Origin: Thermolongibacillus altinsuensis
Lineage (GTDB): Bacteria > Bacillota > Bacilli > Bacillales > Anoxybacillaceae
NCBI RefSeq assembly: GCF_004341205.1
Contig: NZ_SLUL01000003.1
Location: 62,001-126,000, forward strand
Reading direction: 5' to 3'
DNA: 64,000 nucleotides
Notes under the pieces: generated by a model
The model's database searches: none
Told to the model about the DNA's origin: nothing
Seen by the model: the letters and a program-made list of their open reading frames with translations, nothing else
Shown here: positions 47,462 through 55,504 of the stretch, piece after piece
How positions within the stretch are numbered: the stretch's first letter is position 1
How the letters are laid out: every line of letters starts with the position of its first letter
Program-made: the position numbers and the translations under genes

Positions 47462-47545
47462 ATGGAAACGTTAGCGAAAGTATTGCTCATCCTTTGCGGC
47501 ATCTTTTTGATGATTGGAGTGGTTTATTTAAGCTTCTTTGCATAA
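47462..47545 (+). CDS. Predicted 27-aa single-helix membrane peptide
   Basis: A short reading frame of 27 codons plus stop, starting ATG at 47462 with a strong GGGGAG site 7 bp upstream. The product METLAKVLLILCGIFLMI, then GVVYLSFFA, is almost entirely one hydrophobic helix. It begins 12 bp after yshE and ends inside the operon's terminator, whose stem includes its TAA. The spacing, ribosome site and terminator position all argue that it is a real gene of the mutS2-yshE unit. No function can be assigned; a partner or regulator of YshE is possible. Confidence 0.6.
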   Translation: METLAKVLLILCGIFLMIGVVYLSFFA

Positions 47546-47579
47546 AAGGATGTCTAGAGGCATCCTTTTATAATTTTTG
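47542..47579 (+). terminator. Terminator after the yshE unit
   Basis: TAAAAGGATG (47543-47552) pairs with CATCCTTTTA (47561-47570) around an 8-nt loop, then TAATTTTTG. The stem starts at the stop codon of the 27-aa gene. Confidence 0.9.
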
Positions 47580-47606
47580 ATGTAAAATTTCAGAAAATAT
47601 TATAAA
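47577..47606 (+). promoter_or_regulatory. Candidate promoter of lcfA
   Basis: TTGATG (47577-47582), 18 bp, TATAAA (47601-47606), about 40 bp before lcfA. No FadR-type palindrome was found here. Confidence 0.45.
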
Positions 47607-47648
47607 ATATAAATAGTCTTACAAAAAAAACAAAAAGGGGGAGAAGGG

Positions 47649-49325
47649 ATGGAGAGACCGTGGTTAGCGTTGTATCCTCAAGAAATTCCTCATACCATCG
47701 ATTATCCGCAAAAGCCTTTACAACAATTTTTAAAAGAAGCTGCAGAGCAGTTTCCAAACAAAGTGGCTATTCACTTTTTAGGAAAAGAACTAACTTATCA
47801 AGAAGTGTATGAACAATCGTTAAAACTTGCTCATTATTTACGTCGCATCGGCTTGGAAAAAGGCGATCGCGTTTCCATTATGTTGCCGAATTGCCCGCAA
47901 TCGGTCATCAGCTATTATGCGGTTTTATTCGCTGGCGGCATCGTTGTGCAGACCAATCCGCTTTATACGGAGCGAGAGTTAGAACACCAATTAAATGATA
48001 GCGGTGCCAAGATCATCATTACTCTTGATCTCATTTTTCCAAAAGCGATCAAAATGAAAGCGGTAACAAATTTAAAGCATATCATTGTAACAAGCATAAA
48101 AGATTACTTGCCATTTCCAAAAAACATTCTTTATCCTTTCGTGCAAAAGAAACAGCAGCCGGTTGCCGTAAAAGTAAAACACGAAGGGGAGTGTCATTTA
48201 TTCACAAAAGCGATTGCTACGTCCAATGCTGAGGAATATTCAGTCGATGTCAATCCGCTTGAAGATGTGGCTCTTTTGCAATATACGGGCGGAACAACAG
48301 GATTTCCGAAAGCAGCGATGCTCACTCATCATAATTTGATTGCAAATACGCTCATGTGTGCAAAATGGATGTATAAATGTCAAAAAGGAAATGAATCGAT
48401 CCTTGGTGTGCTGCCATTTTTCCATGTATATGGAATGACGGCTGTGATGAATTTATCGATTATGGAAGGACACAAAATGATTTTGCTTCCGAAGTTTGAT
48501 GTTGTAACAACGTTGAAAACGATCGAAAAACAAAGACCGACGCTGTTTCCGGGAGCGCCAACCATTTATATTGCTTTATTAAATCATCCGGATTTGAAAA
48601 AATACGATCTTTCATCCATCAAAATATGCATTAGCGGTTCCGCGCCTTTGCCAGTGGAAGTGCAGGAACAATTTGAAGCGGTGACAGGCGGAAAAATCAT
48701 TGAGGGATATGGATTAACAGAAGCCTCTCCCGTTACTCATGCCAATTTCATTTGGGATGGAAAAAGAATAAAAGGAAGCATCGGCGTACCTTGGCCGGAT
48801 ACAGATGCGATGATCGTTTCGCTTGAAACAGGAGAAAAAGCAAACGTAAACGAAATTGGCGAAATCGCTGTGCGCGGTCCTCAAGTGATGAAAGGATATT
48901 GGAATCAGCCCGAAGAAACGGAGGCTGTTTTGCGCGATGGATGGTTATTGACAGGGGATTTAGGATACATGAATGAAGAGGGATATTTCTTCGTTGTCGA
49001 CCGCAAGAAAGATATGATTATTGCAAGTGGATACAACATTTATCCGCGTGAAATTGAAGAAGTGTTATATGAGCATCCGAAAGTGCAAGAGGCTGTCGTC
49101 ATTGGCGTTCCAGATGCGTACAGGGGGGAGACAGTCAAAGCGTATATCGTTCTAAAAGAAGGTGAGCAGTGCACGGAAGAAGAGCTCGATCAATTTATGC
49201 GCAGTCGCTTAGCGGCATACAAAGTTCCGCGTATTTATGAATTTAGAAAAGAGCTGCCGAAAACAGCGGTCGGAAAAATATTGCGCCGTACTCTATTAGA
49301 AGAAGAGAAAGAGAAACAAAAATAA
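47649..49325 (+). CDS. lcfA: Long-chain fatty-acid--CoA ligase
   Basis: Acyl-CoA synthetase activating fatty acids for beta-oxidation, 558 aa. It is an ANL-superfamily enzyme with the AMP-binding signature LLQYTGGTTGFPKAAML (A3), LPFFHVYGM (A4), EGYGLTEASPVTH (A5), TGDLGYMNEEGYFFVVDRKK (A7-A8) and the C-terminal catalytic lysine in PKTAVGKILRRTL (A10). The ATG at 47649 follows GGGGGAG. It heads the lcfA-fadR-fadB-etfB-etfA group known from B. subtilis. It has its own candidate promoter; a second promoter with a FadR box follows it. Confidence 0.95.
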   Translation: MERPWLALYPQEIPHTIDYPQKPLQQFLKEAAEQFPNKVAIHFLGKELTYQEVYEQSLKLAHYLRRIGLEKGDRVSIMLPNCPQSVISYYAVLFAGGIVVQTNPLYTERELEHQLNDSGAKIIITLDLIFPKAIKMKAVTNLKHIIVTSIKDYLPFPKNILYPFVQKKQQPVAVKVKHEGECHLFTKAIATSNAEEYSVDVNPLEDVALLQYTGGTTGFPKAAMLTHHNLIANTLMCAKWMYKCQKGNESILGVLPFFHVYGMTAVMNLSIMEGHKMILLPKFDVVTTLKTIEKQRPTLFPGAPTIYIALLNHPDLKKYDLSSIKICISGSAPLPVEVQEQFEAVTGGKIIEGYGLTEASPVTHANFIWDGKRIKGSIGVPWPDTDAMIVSLETGEKANVNEIGEIAVRGPQVMKGYWNQPEETEAVLRDGWLLTGDLGYMNEEGYFFVVDRKKDMIIASGYNIYPREIEEVLYEHPKVQEAVVIGVPDAYRGETVKAYIVLKEGEQCTEEELDQFMRSRLAAYKVPRIYEFRKELPKTAVGKILRRTLLEEEKEKQK

Positions 49326-49345
49326 TACCCCTCTATATCTTTTTC

Positions 49346-49375
49346 TTGACAATGCCCGTCGACCGTTTTTAAAAT
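49346..49375 (+). promoter_or_regulatory. Internal promoter upstream of fadR
   Basis: A perfect -35, TTGACA (49346-49351), 18 bp, TAAAAT (49370-49375). It would transcribe fadR-fadB-etfBA separately from lcfA. Confidence 0.65.
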
Positions 49376-49380
49376 AAAAA

Positions 49381-49402
49381 TATGAATGATTGTTCATTCA
49401 TA
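49381..49402. promoter_or_regulatory. FadR operator
   Basis: TGAATGA, TTGT, TCATTCA form a perfect palindrome (9-bp arms including flanking A/T pairs). This matches the FadR (YsiA) box of B. subtilis and starts 5 bp after the -10 at 49370-49375, an ideal position for repression. Confidence 0.85.
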
Positions 49403-49421
49403 TTTGAAAGGGAGAATGATA

Positions 49422-50003
49422 TTGAAGAGAGACAAACCAAAATTTAAGCAAATTATTGATGCAGCCGTCATTGTCATTGCGGAAAATGGCTATCATCAAG
49501 CGCAAGTATCAAAAATCGCCAAGCAAGCGGGCGTCGCTGACGGCACGATTTACCTTTATTTTAAAAACAAAGAGGATATTTTAATTTCGTTATTTCAAGA
49601 AAAGATGGGGAATTTCATCGAAAAAATTCAGGAGGAAATAGAAGGAATTTCAAGTCCTTCGGAGAAGTTGTTCTTGTTGATTCAAAAACATTTTCAAATG
49701 TTAGCAGCTGATCGTCATTTAGCAGTTGTGACTCAACTTGAACTTCGTCAATCCAATAAAACGCTTCGTCTAAAAATTAATGAAATTTTAAAAGGATACC
49801 TAAAGGTCGTTGATCAAATTGTGCAAGAAGGAATTGAAAAAGGAGAATTTCGTCCAGATTTAGACGTGCGTTTAGCTCGCCAAATGATTTTTGGTACGAT
49901 TGACGAAACCGTGACAACATGGGTGATGAATGACCAAAAATACGATTTAGTCGCTTTAGCCAAGCCGGTTCATCAGTTGCTAACGAAAGGTTGTTGCATA
50001 TAA
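49422..50003 (+). CDS. fadR: TetR-family fatty acid degradation regulator FadR (YsiA)
   Basis: Bacillar FadR, a TetR repressor of beta-oxidation genes released by long-chain acyl-CoA; 193 aa. The TTG at 49422 follows AAAGGGAG by 7 bp. The HTH domain reads QIIDAAVIVIAENGYHQAQ then VSKIAKQAGVADGTIYLYFK, almost identical to the B. subtilis protein. The C-terminal ligand domain includes VTQLELRQSNKTLRLKINEI, and MIFGTIDETVTTWVMNDQKY. Its operator lies between its promoter -10 and the coding sequence, so autorepression is predicted. It is unrelated to the GntR-type E. coli FadR. Confidence 0.95.
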   Translation: MKRDKPKFKQIIDAAVIVIAENGYHQAQVSKIAKQAGVADGTIYLYFKNKEDILISLFQEKMGNFIEKIQEEIEGISSPSEKLFLLIQKHFQMLAADRHLAVVTQLELRQSNKTLRLKINEILKGYLKVVDQIVQEGIEKGEFRPDLDVRLARQMIFGTIDETVTTWVMNDQKYDLVALAKPVHQLLTKGCCI

Positions 50004-50045
50004 AGCAGCAACCTTTGTATATCATTTTTTGGGGAGGGAGAAAGG

Positions 50046-50819
50046 ATGGAATTTTTTCACGTAACAACAGAGGGGTATGTTGCGATCGTGACGATTAACC
50101 GACCGCCAGCAAATGCCCTTTCGTCCGCTGTTTTGAAAGAGCTTTCGTCTGTTTTAGATGAACTTGAACAGAATGAACATGTGCGCGTCATCATTCTTCG
50201 TGGGGAAGGACGTTTCTTTTGTGCAGGAGCCGATATTAAAGAATTTACATTGATTGAAACGAAAGAAGAAGCGACAGAAGTGGCTTTGAGCGGGCAACAG
50301 TTAATGGAGAGGGTAGAGCAGTTCAAGAAGCCGATTATTGCAGCTATTCACGGAGCTGCGTTAGGCGGAGGATTGGAACTTGCAATGAGTTGCCATCTCC
50401 GTGTCGTTGCTGAAAACGCTAAGCTTGGTTTACCTGAATTGCAGCTTGGCATCATCCCAGGGTTTGCGGGAACACAAAGATTGTTGCGTTACGTCGGAGC
50501 GGCAAAGGCGCTTGAAATGATGTGGACGAGTGAACCGATTACGGGAACCGAAGCGGTGCAATGGGGATTAGCAAACGTTGCTGTACCAGAAGAAAACGTA
50601 TTGGGAGCAGCGAAGCAGTTAGCGGAGAAAATTGCTAGAAAAAGTCCGCTCTCGATTCAAGCGACATTGCAGTTGTTAAATGCCGCAAAGGTTCATTCGT
50701 TTCACGAGTGTGTCAAAAAAGAAGCGGAGCTATTCGGTCAAGTTTTTGTTACCGAAGATGCGAAAGAAGGAATTTCAGCGTTTATTGAAAAAAGAACACC
50801 ACAATTTCAAGGTAAATAA
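50046..50819 (+). CDS. fadB: Enoyl-CoA hydratase
   Basis: Crotonase-fold enoyl-CoA hydratase of beta-oxidation, 257 aa. The ATG at 50046 follows GGGGAGGG. Motifs: TINRPPANALSS, the oxyanion-hole segment FCAGADIKEF, and AAIHGAALGGGLELAMSCHLR with the second oxyanion glycine. The catalytic glutamate region is LGLPELQLGIIPGFAGTQRL. In B. subtilis this gene is ysiB/fadB. It lies between fadR and etfB on the same transcript and hydrates trans-2-enoyl-CoA; ETF takes electrons from the acyl-CoA dehydrogenase step, whose gene is not in the window. Confidence 0.94.
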   Translation: MEFFHVTTEGYVAIVTINRPPANALSSAVLKELSSVLDELEQNEHVRVIILRGEGRFFCAGADIKEFTLIETKEEATEVALSGQQLMERVEQFKKPIIAAIHGAALGGGLELAMSCHLRVVAENAKLGLPELQLGIIPGFAGTQRLLRYVGAAKALEMMWTSEPITGTEAVQWGLANVAVPEENVLGAAKQLAEKIARKSPLSIQATLQLLNAAKVHSFHECVKKEAELFGQVFVTEDAKEGISAFIEKRTPQFQGK

Positions 50820-50878
50820 TTTTTTGTTTATAAATTTCCGAATTTTTTTAAAACCGATCGAATTTGGGGGGAGAGTCT

Positions 50879-51652
50879 ATGAATATTTTTGTTTTAATGA
50901 AGCGAACATTTGATACAGAAGAAAAAATTGTCATTCAAAACGGAAAAGTGAGTGAAGAAGGAGCCGAGTTTATCATTAATCCTTACGATGAATACGCGAT
51001 TGAAGAAGCGATTCAAGTGCGCGACAAACACGGCGGTGAGGTAACGGTTGTAACCGTTGGAAATGAAGACGCGGAAAAAGAGCTTCGTACAGCGTTAGCA
51101 ATGGGAGCTGATAAAGCGGTTTTAATTAACATTGAAGATGACGTCGAAGATGGCGATCAATATACAACAGCGAAAGTGCTTGCAGAGTATTTAAAAGACA
51201 AAGAAGCGGACTTAATTTTAGCGGGAAACGTAGCGATCGATGGCGGGTCTGGACAAGTTGGTCCGCGCGTGGCAGAATTGCTTGGCATCCCTTATGTCAC
51301 AACGATTACAAAGCTTGAAATCGACGGTACAAACGTTAAAGTGGTCCGCGATGTGGAAGGGGATGAAGAAATCATCGAAACCTCTCTTCCTCTTTTAGTG
51401 ACAGCGCAACAAGGTTTAAATGAACCGCGCTATCCGTCTTTACCGGGGATTATGAAAGCGAAAAAGAAACCGCTTGAAGAATTAGAGCTAGATGATTTAG
51501 ATCTTGATGAGGATGATGTGGAGGCAAAAACAAAAACAATTGAAATCTTTTTGCCGCCGAAAAAAGAAGCAGGAAAAATTTTGCAAGGGGATATTGCTGA
51601 CCAAGTGAAAGAACTCGTTTCGCTTCTTCATACAGAAGCAAAAGTGATTTAA
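50879..51652 (+). CDS. etfB: Electron transfer flavoprotein beta subunit
   Basis: Beta subunit of the FAD/AMP-containing heterodimer that accepts electrons from acyl-CoA dehydrogenases, 257 aa. The ATG at 50879 follows GGGGGGAGAG. The N-terminus MNIFVLMKRTFDTEEKI, the INPYDEYAIEEAIQ motif and GNVAIDGGSGQVGPRVAELL are conserved in EtfB, as is PRYPSLPGIMKAKKKPLE near the end (the recognition loop). The segment LDDLDLDEDDVEAKTKTIEI is an acidic insertion typical of bacillar EtfB. etfA starts 15 bp later. Confidence 0.95.
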   Translation: MNIFVLMKRTFDTEEKIVIQNGKVSEEGAEFIINPYDEYAIEEAIQVRDKHGGEVTVVTVGNEDAEKELRTALAMGADKAVLINIEDDVEDGDQYTTAKVLAEYLKDKEADLILAGNVAIDGGSGQVGPRVAELLGIPYVTTITKLEIDGTNVKVVRDVEGDEEIIETSLPLLVTAQQGLNEPRYPSLPGIMKAKKKPLEELELDDLDLDEDDVEAKTKTIEIFLPPKKEAGKILQGDIADQVKELVSLLHTEAKVI

Positions 51653-51667
51653 TAGGGGGATGGGACA

Positions 51668-52645
51668 ATGACGAGAAAAGTGTTGACGTTAGCAGAAGTG
51701 CGTGACGGTGCGTTAAGAAACGTTTCATTCGAGGCGATTGCAGCTGCAAAAACGATTGCTGAAGGCGGAGAAGTTGTTTCTGTATTAGTCGGAGTGAGCG
51801 TTCGCTCATTAGCCGCTGAATTGATTCATTACGGAGCGGACCGTGTTTTAGTCGTTGAGCATGAAAAGTTAGCGCATTATACGCCAGATGGCTATACTCA
51901 AGCGTTGCAAGCGGTCATTGAACAAGAAAAACCGGAAGGAATCGTCTTTGGCCATACGGCGCTTGGCAAGGATTTATCGCCAAAATTGGCAGCGAAACTA
52001 CAGTCAGGCCTTGTCTCAGATATTGTCGCATTAGAAGAAGCTGGCGGAAACATTGTTTTTACAAGACCAATTTACTCTGGAAAGGCGTTTGAAAAGAAAA
52101 TTGTAACGGATGGCCTCATTTTTGTAACCGTTCGTCCAAACAATATCGCTCCGTTGCAAAAAGATGAAAGCCGCACGGGAGAAGTGACGGATGTAGCGGT
52201 TGATATTAAAGATTTACGCACCATTGTAAAAGAAGTTGTTCGCAAAACAGCTGAAGGCGTTGATTTGTCAGAGGCGAAAGTCATCGTTGCTGGCGGACGC
52301 GGTGTGAAAAGTGCAGAAGGATTTGAACCGCTTAAAGAACTTGCAAAAGTACTGGGCGGAGCTGTTGGCGCTTCTCGCGGCGCATGCGATGCAGGATATT
52401 GCGACTATTCATTGCAAATCGGCCAAACAGGAAAGGTGGTTACACCAGATCTTTATATCGCTTGCGGCATTTCCGGAGCGATCCAGCATCTAGCAGGAAT
52501 GTCCAACTCGAAGGTGATTGTTGCCATTAATAAAGATCCTGAAGCAAATATTTTTAAAGTGGCGGATTACGGAATTGTCGGAGACTTGTTTGAAGTCGTT
52601 CCGCTGTTAGTCGAAGAGTTTAAGAAGTTAAAAGTTCACTCATAA
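51668..52645 (+). CDS. etfA: Electron transfer flavoprotein alpha subunit
   Basis: Alpha subunit of ETF, 325 aa, carrying the FAD. The ATG at 51668 follows AGGGGG. The N-terminal domain holds [21 protein letters not shown]. The FAD domain has [20 protein letters not shown], then [20 protein letters not shown] and [20 protein letters not shown], and the signature [21 protein letters not shown]. It ends the beta-oxidation operon at a terminator. The electrons go on to the quinone pool through an ETF dehydrogenase not present here. Confidence 0.96.
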   Translation: MTRKVLTLAEVRDGALRNVSFEAIAAAKTIAEGGEVVSVLVGVSVRSLAAELIHYGADRVLVVEHEKLAHYTPDGYTQALQAVIEQEKPEGIVFGHTALGKDLSPKLAAKLQSGLVSDIVALEEAGGNIVFTRPIYSGKAFEKKIVTDGLIFVTVRPNNIAPLQKDESRTGEVTDVAVDIKDLRTIVKEVVRKTAEGVDLSEAKVIVAGGRGVKSAEGFEPLKELAKVLGGAVGASRGACDAGYCDYSLQIGQTGKVVTPDLYIACGISGAIQHLAGMSNSKVIVAINKDPEANIFKVADYGIVGDLFEVVPLLVEEFKKLKVHS

Positions 52646-52651
52646 TATTTC

Positions 52652-52685
52652 AAACGGGCAAGGCACTCTGCTTTCGCCCGTTTTC
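52652..52685 (+). terminator. Terminator after etfA
   Basis: AAACGGGC (52652-52659) pairs with GCCCGTTT (52676-52683), followed by T-rich sequence. Confidence 0.88.
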
Positions 52686-52755
52686 TTCAGCATAAATTTT
52701 TTTGAGTAGGAAATAGTAGAAGCGAAGCAAATTATTAGCACTGTTGAACATTCAG

Positions 52756-52764
52756 TGGTATACT
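52756..52764 (+). promoter_or_regulatory. Extended -10 promoter of trxA
   Basis: TGGTATACT combines an extended TG with a TATACT -10 (52759-52764), about 40 bp before trxA. The 17-bp-spaced hexamer (TAGCAC) is weak. Confidence 0.55.
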
Positions 52765-52801
52765 GTTCTTACTTAAATGAATTATACGAGGAGGAGTAAC
52801 G

Positions 52802-53116
52802 ATGGCAATTGTAAATGCAACTGATCAAACTTTTGTTAACGAAGTAAGTCAAGGTGTTGTGCTTGTTGACTTTTGGGCGCCTTGGTGCGGACCTTGCAAA
52901 ATGATCGCTCCGGTGTTGGAAGAAGTCGATCAGGAATTAGGCGACAAAGTAAAAATCGTCAAAGTAAACGTTGATGAAAACCAAGAAACAGCTGGTAAAT
53001 ACGGTGTGATGAGCATTCCGACATTATTTGTATTTAAAAATGGCGAAGTGGTTGATAAAACGGTTGGCTATCAACCAAAAGAAGCGCTTGTTAGCTTATT
53101 AAACAAACATCTATAA
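52802..53116 (+). CDS. trxA: Thioredoxin
   Basis: General protein disulfide reductant, 104 aa. The active site is [10 protein letters not shown] with Cys29 and Cys32. The buried Asp in VVLVDFWAP and the cis-proline in [12 protein letters not shown] are present. The ATG at 52802 follows GAGGAG. In B. subtilis trxA lies after etfA, as here. It would recycle MsrA encoded earlier in the window. It has its own promoter and terminator. The accessory island begins immediately after its terminator. Confidence 0.97.
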   Translation: MAIVNATDQTFVNEVSQGVVLVDFWAPWCGPCKMIAPVLEEVDQELGDKVKIVKVNVDENQETAGKYGVMSIPTLFVFKNGEVVDKTVGYQPKEALVSLLNKHL

Positions 53117-53125
53117 TTTATTCAA

Positions 53126-53157
53126 GACAGCCCAAAATGTTCTGGGCTGTTTTTTTA
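53126..53157 (+). terminator. Terminator after trxA
   Basis: ACAGCCCA (53127-53134) pairs with TGGGCTGT (53143-53150), followed by seven T residues. Confidence 0.93.
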
Positions 53158-53166
53158 TGATTTTTA

Positions 53167-53195
53167 TTGACATTGAAAATCGTTATCTATATAAT
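53167..53195 (+). promoter_or_regulatory. Promoter of the island lipoprotein gene
   Basis: Perfect TTGACA (53167-53172), exactly 17 bp, perfect TATAAT (53190-53195). A Fur-like box fills the spacer, so tight iron repression is expected. Confidence 0.85.
53174..53188. promoter_or_regulatory. Fur box 1 upstream of the lipoprotein gene
   Basis: TGAAAATCGTTATCT compared with the 7-1-7 Fur consensus TGATAATNATTATCA; 11 of 14 informative bases match. It lies between the -35 and -10. Confidence 0.7.
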
Positions 53196-53207
53196 TCTAA
53201 ATGTTAA

Positions 53208-53222
53208 TGAAAATCGTTATCA
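53208..53222. promoter_or_regulatory. Fur box 2 upstream of the lipoprotein gene
   Basis: TGAAAATCGTTATCA matches 12 of 14 consensus bases. Its first 14 bases repeat box 1 exactly, 34 bp downstream. Confidence 0.75.
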
Positions 53223-53248
53223 AAAGTGGGGATAAGGGGGATACCTAT

Positions 53249-54442
53249 ATGAAAAAGAGACATTTAAAAGCAGTATTTGCGATGTTTTTGCTCGCGAGCG
53301 GTGTGTTAGCGGGTTGTAATTCACAAAAAACAGAAACAACTGAGAAGAAAGAAGAAACAGCGGTAGAAGATCGAAAAGAAGAGCAAGCAGAACAAGAAGA
53401 AGCAGAGCACGAAGAAATCAATTATGGCGAAGCGTTCAAAGAAGCAGTAACAGAGCTTGAGAAGGCAAAAGAAGGGCAAGATGTCGATTTTGATAAAGTC
53501 ATCCATATTTATGAAACAAAATTACAAGCGCTTGTACAAAAACGAGATGCAGAATTCGAAGAAACCATTGATCAACATATTACAACGGCATTGAACGCTG
53601 GAAAAGACGGTTCAATGGGAAAAATGGTTGTTAAACAAATTTTTGATAAGTTGATGCAAAAAGTGTTCTATACAACAATTAAACACGAGTTCGCTGAAAT
53701 TGAAGAAAATTGGGGAAATAAAGAAGTTGTAAAAGAAGAAATTGAAGAAGCCAAAGAATTTTATGCCATTTTACAGTCTACGGTTGAAAAACGCGATGCT
53801 GCATATGGTACAAGCTTAGTTGATACGATTAATGGCGCATTTTCAGAGATTGAGAGCGCAGTAGAAAAAGATGATGCTTTGGCATTTGCGCTTGGAAAGC
53901 AAGTGGTAGATAAAACGTTAATGAAAACGTTCTATTTAGCAACAGGTGCGCTTCCACATGGCTATGCAACAAAAACGGCGGCAGAAGCGAAAGAAAACGC
54001 GGAAGAAGCAAAGGTGGAGCAAGCAGAAGGATGGGCATTTTATCAATCCATTTATCCTTACATGAAAAAACATGCAGCGGAAGAAGCAGATTACATTTTA
54101 AATCAATTTGATTTACAAACAGATGTCAAAACATTAGATCCTGCTGCGATTAATAAAGCCTTTATCCGCGGTTTAGCGAAAGTGGCATTACATGAATATG
54201 AAGAAAGCGAAGAAAATTGGGGACAAGATAAATCGGTGATTACAGCGCTTGAAGGAGCATTGTTCATTGATATGATCGGAAACGATATTAAAACACTATT
54301 AGGTGAACAAGCATTTGCAACATTAAATGATCAAGCGCAAAAATATTTAGAAGCAGCAAAAGCGAAAAATAAAGAAGAAGCAGAAAAACTTCTAGAACAA
54401 ATCGAAGCAACAGTAAATACGGTGATTGAAAAAGCAAAATAA
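53249..54442 (+). CDS. Fur-regulated lipoprotein with internal helical repeats, probable iron-uptake component
   Basis: A 397-aa predicted lipoprotein. The ATG at 53249 follows AAGGGGG; the lipobox VLAGC puts the lipidated Cys at 23, followed by a Glu/Lys-rich linker (about 25-60). The rest is helical and contains at least two similar units: QIFDKLMQKVFYTTIKHEFA then EIEENWGNKE, and AFIRGLAKVALHEYEES then EENWGQDK. A related QVVDKTLMKTFYLATG lies between them. The paired Fur boxes at its promoter indicate iron control. Parts resemble the protein at 58700-59446, the partner of the FTR1 permease. I infer a surface iron-binding or delivery role; no EfeO cupredoxin or imelysin motif is visible. 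Confidence 0.6.
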   Translation: MKKRHLKAVFAMFLLASGVLAGCNSQKTETTEKKEETAVEDRKEEQAEQEEAEHEEINYGEAFKEAVTELEKAKEGQDVDFDKVIHIYETKLQALVQKRDAEFEETIDQHITTALNAGKDGSMGKMVVKQIFDKLMQKVFYTTIKHEFAEIEENWGNKEVVKEEIEEAKEFYAILQSTVEKRDAAYGTSLVDTINGAFSEIESAVEKDDALAFALGKQVVDKTLMKTFYLATGALPHGYATKTAAEAKENAEEAKVEQAEGWAFYQSIYPYMKKHAAEEADYILNQFDLQTDVKTLDPAAINKAFIRGLAKVALHEYEESEENWGQDKSVITALEGALFIDMIGNDIKTLLGEQAFATLNDQAQKYLEAAKAKNKEEAEKLLEQIEATVNTVIEKAK

Positions 54443-54454
54443 TCCATTTATAGA

Positions 54455-54488
54455 GCAAAAAACCTTGTTCTCATACAAGGTTTTTTGC
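54455..54488 (+). terminator. Terminator after the lipoprotein gene
   Basis: A 14-bp perfect stem (54455-54468 with 54475-54488), a 6-nt loop and a T-rich 3' arm. Confidence 0.92.
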
Positions 54489-54559
54489 ATTTATGCGCAT
54501 ACGAATTTTTGTGAACTTGTTTATAATGTTGTTGATACCAAAATAATGAGGTGTTTTGT

Positions 54560-55504
54560 TTGAAAATTTTAATTACAGGTGGAGCCGGCTTTATCGGAAG
54601 TCATTTAGCGAAAAAATTGCTTCGTTTAGGACATGGGCTCATCATCATTGATAATTTTGATTCATATTATTCACCGATTCGCAAAAAACAACAATTAGAA
54701 GAGGTAAAAAAAGAAGGATCCTTTCACTTTTATGAAGTGAATGTATTAGATTTAGAGAAAACGATGCAAATTTTTGCTGATCATCGTCCCGAGGCTGTTT
54801 TTCACTTAGCGGCATTGCCAGGTGTCCAACGTTCTTTAGATGATCCGCTTGCTTATATCGATTATGATGTGAAAGCAACCGTCAATGTTTTAAAAGCAGC
54901 AGGAGAATCGGGAGTGCGTCATGTGTTATTTGCTTCTTCTTCCTCTGTTTATGGTAACCGGCCTTTTCAACCGTTAAAAGAAGAAATGGCAACCGGTCAA
55001 GTCATCTCTCCGTATGCAGCTGCCAAGTACAGCGCTGAATCTTTTTGTCATGCGTACGCCCATTTGTATGGTTATGCATTGACGATTTTTCGCTATTTTA
55101 CTGTTTACGGCCCTTGGGGGAGACCGGATATGGCCATCAGCAAGTTTATTCGTCGTTTGTTGAAAGATGAGCCGATTACCGTGTATGGCGAAAACACGGC
55201 GAGGGATTATACGTTTATCGATGATATTGTCGACGGAATGGTTGCTGCGCTTTCAAGGGAAAACGGGAGCGAGATTTTCAATCTTGGAGCGGGACAACCG
55301 GTGACGATGAATGAATTGCTTCTTTCTTTAAAACAATATTTTCCAAATATGAAGGTGATTCACGAACGTCCGCGATTAGGAGACGTGTCCGCAACGTGGG
55401 CGGATATTTCAAAAGCAAGGAAACTGCTTGGGTATGAACCAAAATTTTCGTTGAAAGAGGGGTTAGCGAAAACAATCGCATGGGCAAAAGAATATGAACG
55501 GTAA
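54560..55504 (+). CDS. NAD-dependent epimerase/dehydratase, UDP-glucuronate 4-epimerase-like
   Basis: Extended short-chain dehydrogenase of nucleotide-sugar metabolism, 314 aa. The TTG at 54560 follows GAGGTG by 6 bp. Motifs: ITGGAGFIGSHLAKKLL for NAD binding, FHLAALPGVQRSLDDP, the serine motif FASSSSVYGN, and the catalytic YAAAKYSAE (YxxxK). YFTVYGPWGRPDMAISKFI is characteristic of the UDP-glucuronate epimerase/CapI type. C-4 epimerisation of UDP-glucuronate is the best guess; a UDP-glucose/galactose epimerase or a dehydratase is possible. It starts a four-gene run with overlapping ends, suggesting a sugar precursor for a surface glycan or glycolipid. Confidence 0.8.
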   Translation: MKILITGGAGFIGSHLAKKLLRLGHGLIIIDNFDSYYSPIRKKQQLEEVKKEGSFHFYEVNVLDLEKTMQIFADHRPEAVFHLAALPGVQRSLDDPLAYIDYDVKATVNVLKAAGESGVRHVLFASSSSVYGNRPFQPLKEEMATGQVISPYAAAKYSAESFCHAYAHLYGYALTIFRYFTVYGPWGRPDMAISKFIRRLLKDEPITVYGENTARDYTFIDDIVDGMVAALSRENGSEIFNLGAGQPVTMNELLLSLKQYFPNMKVIHERPRLGDVSATWADISKARKLLGYEPKFSLKEGLAKTIAWAKEYER

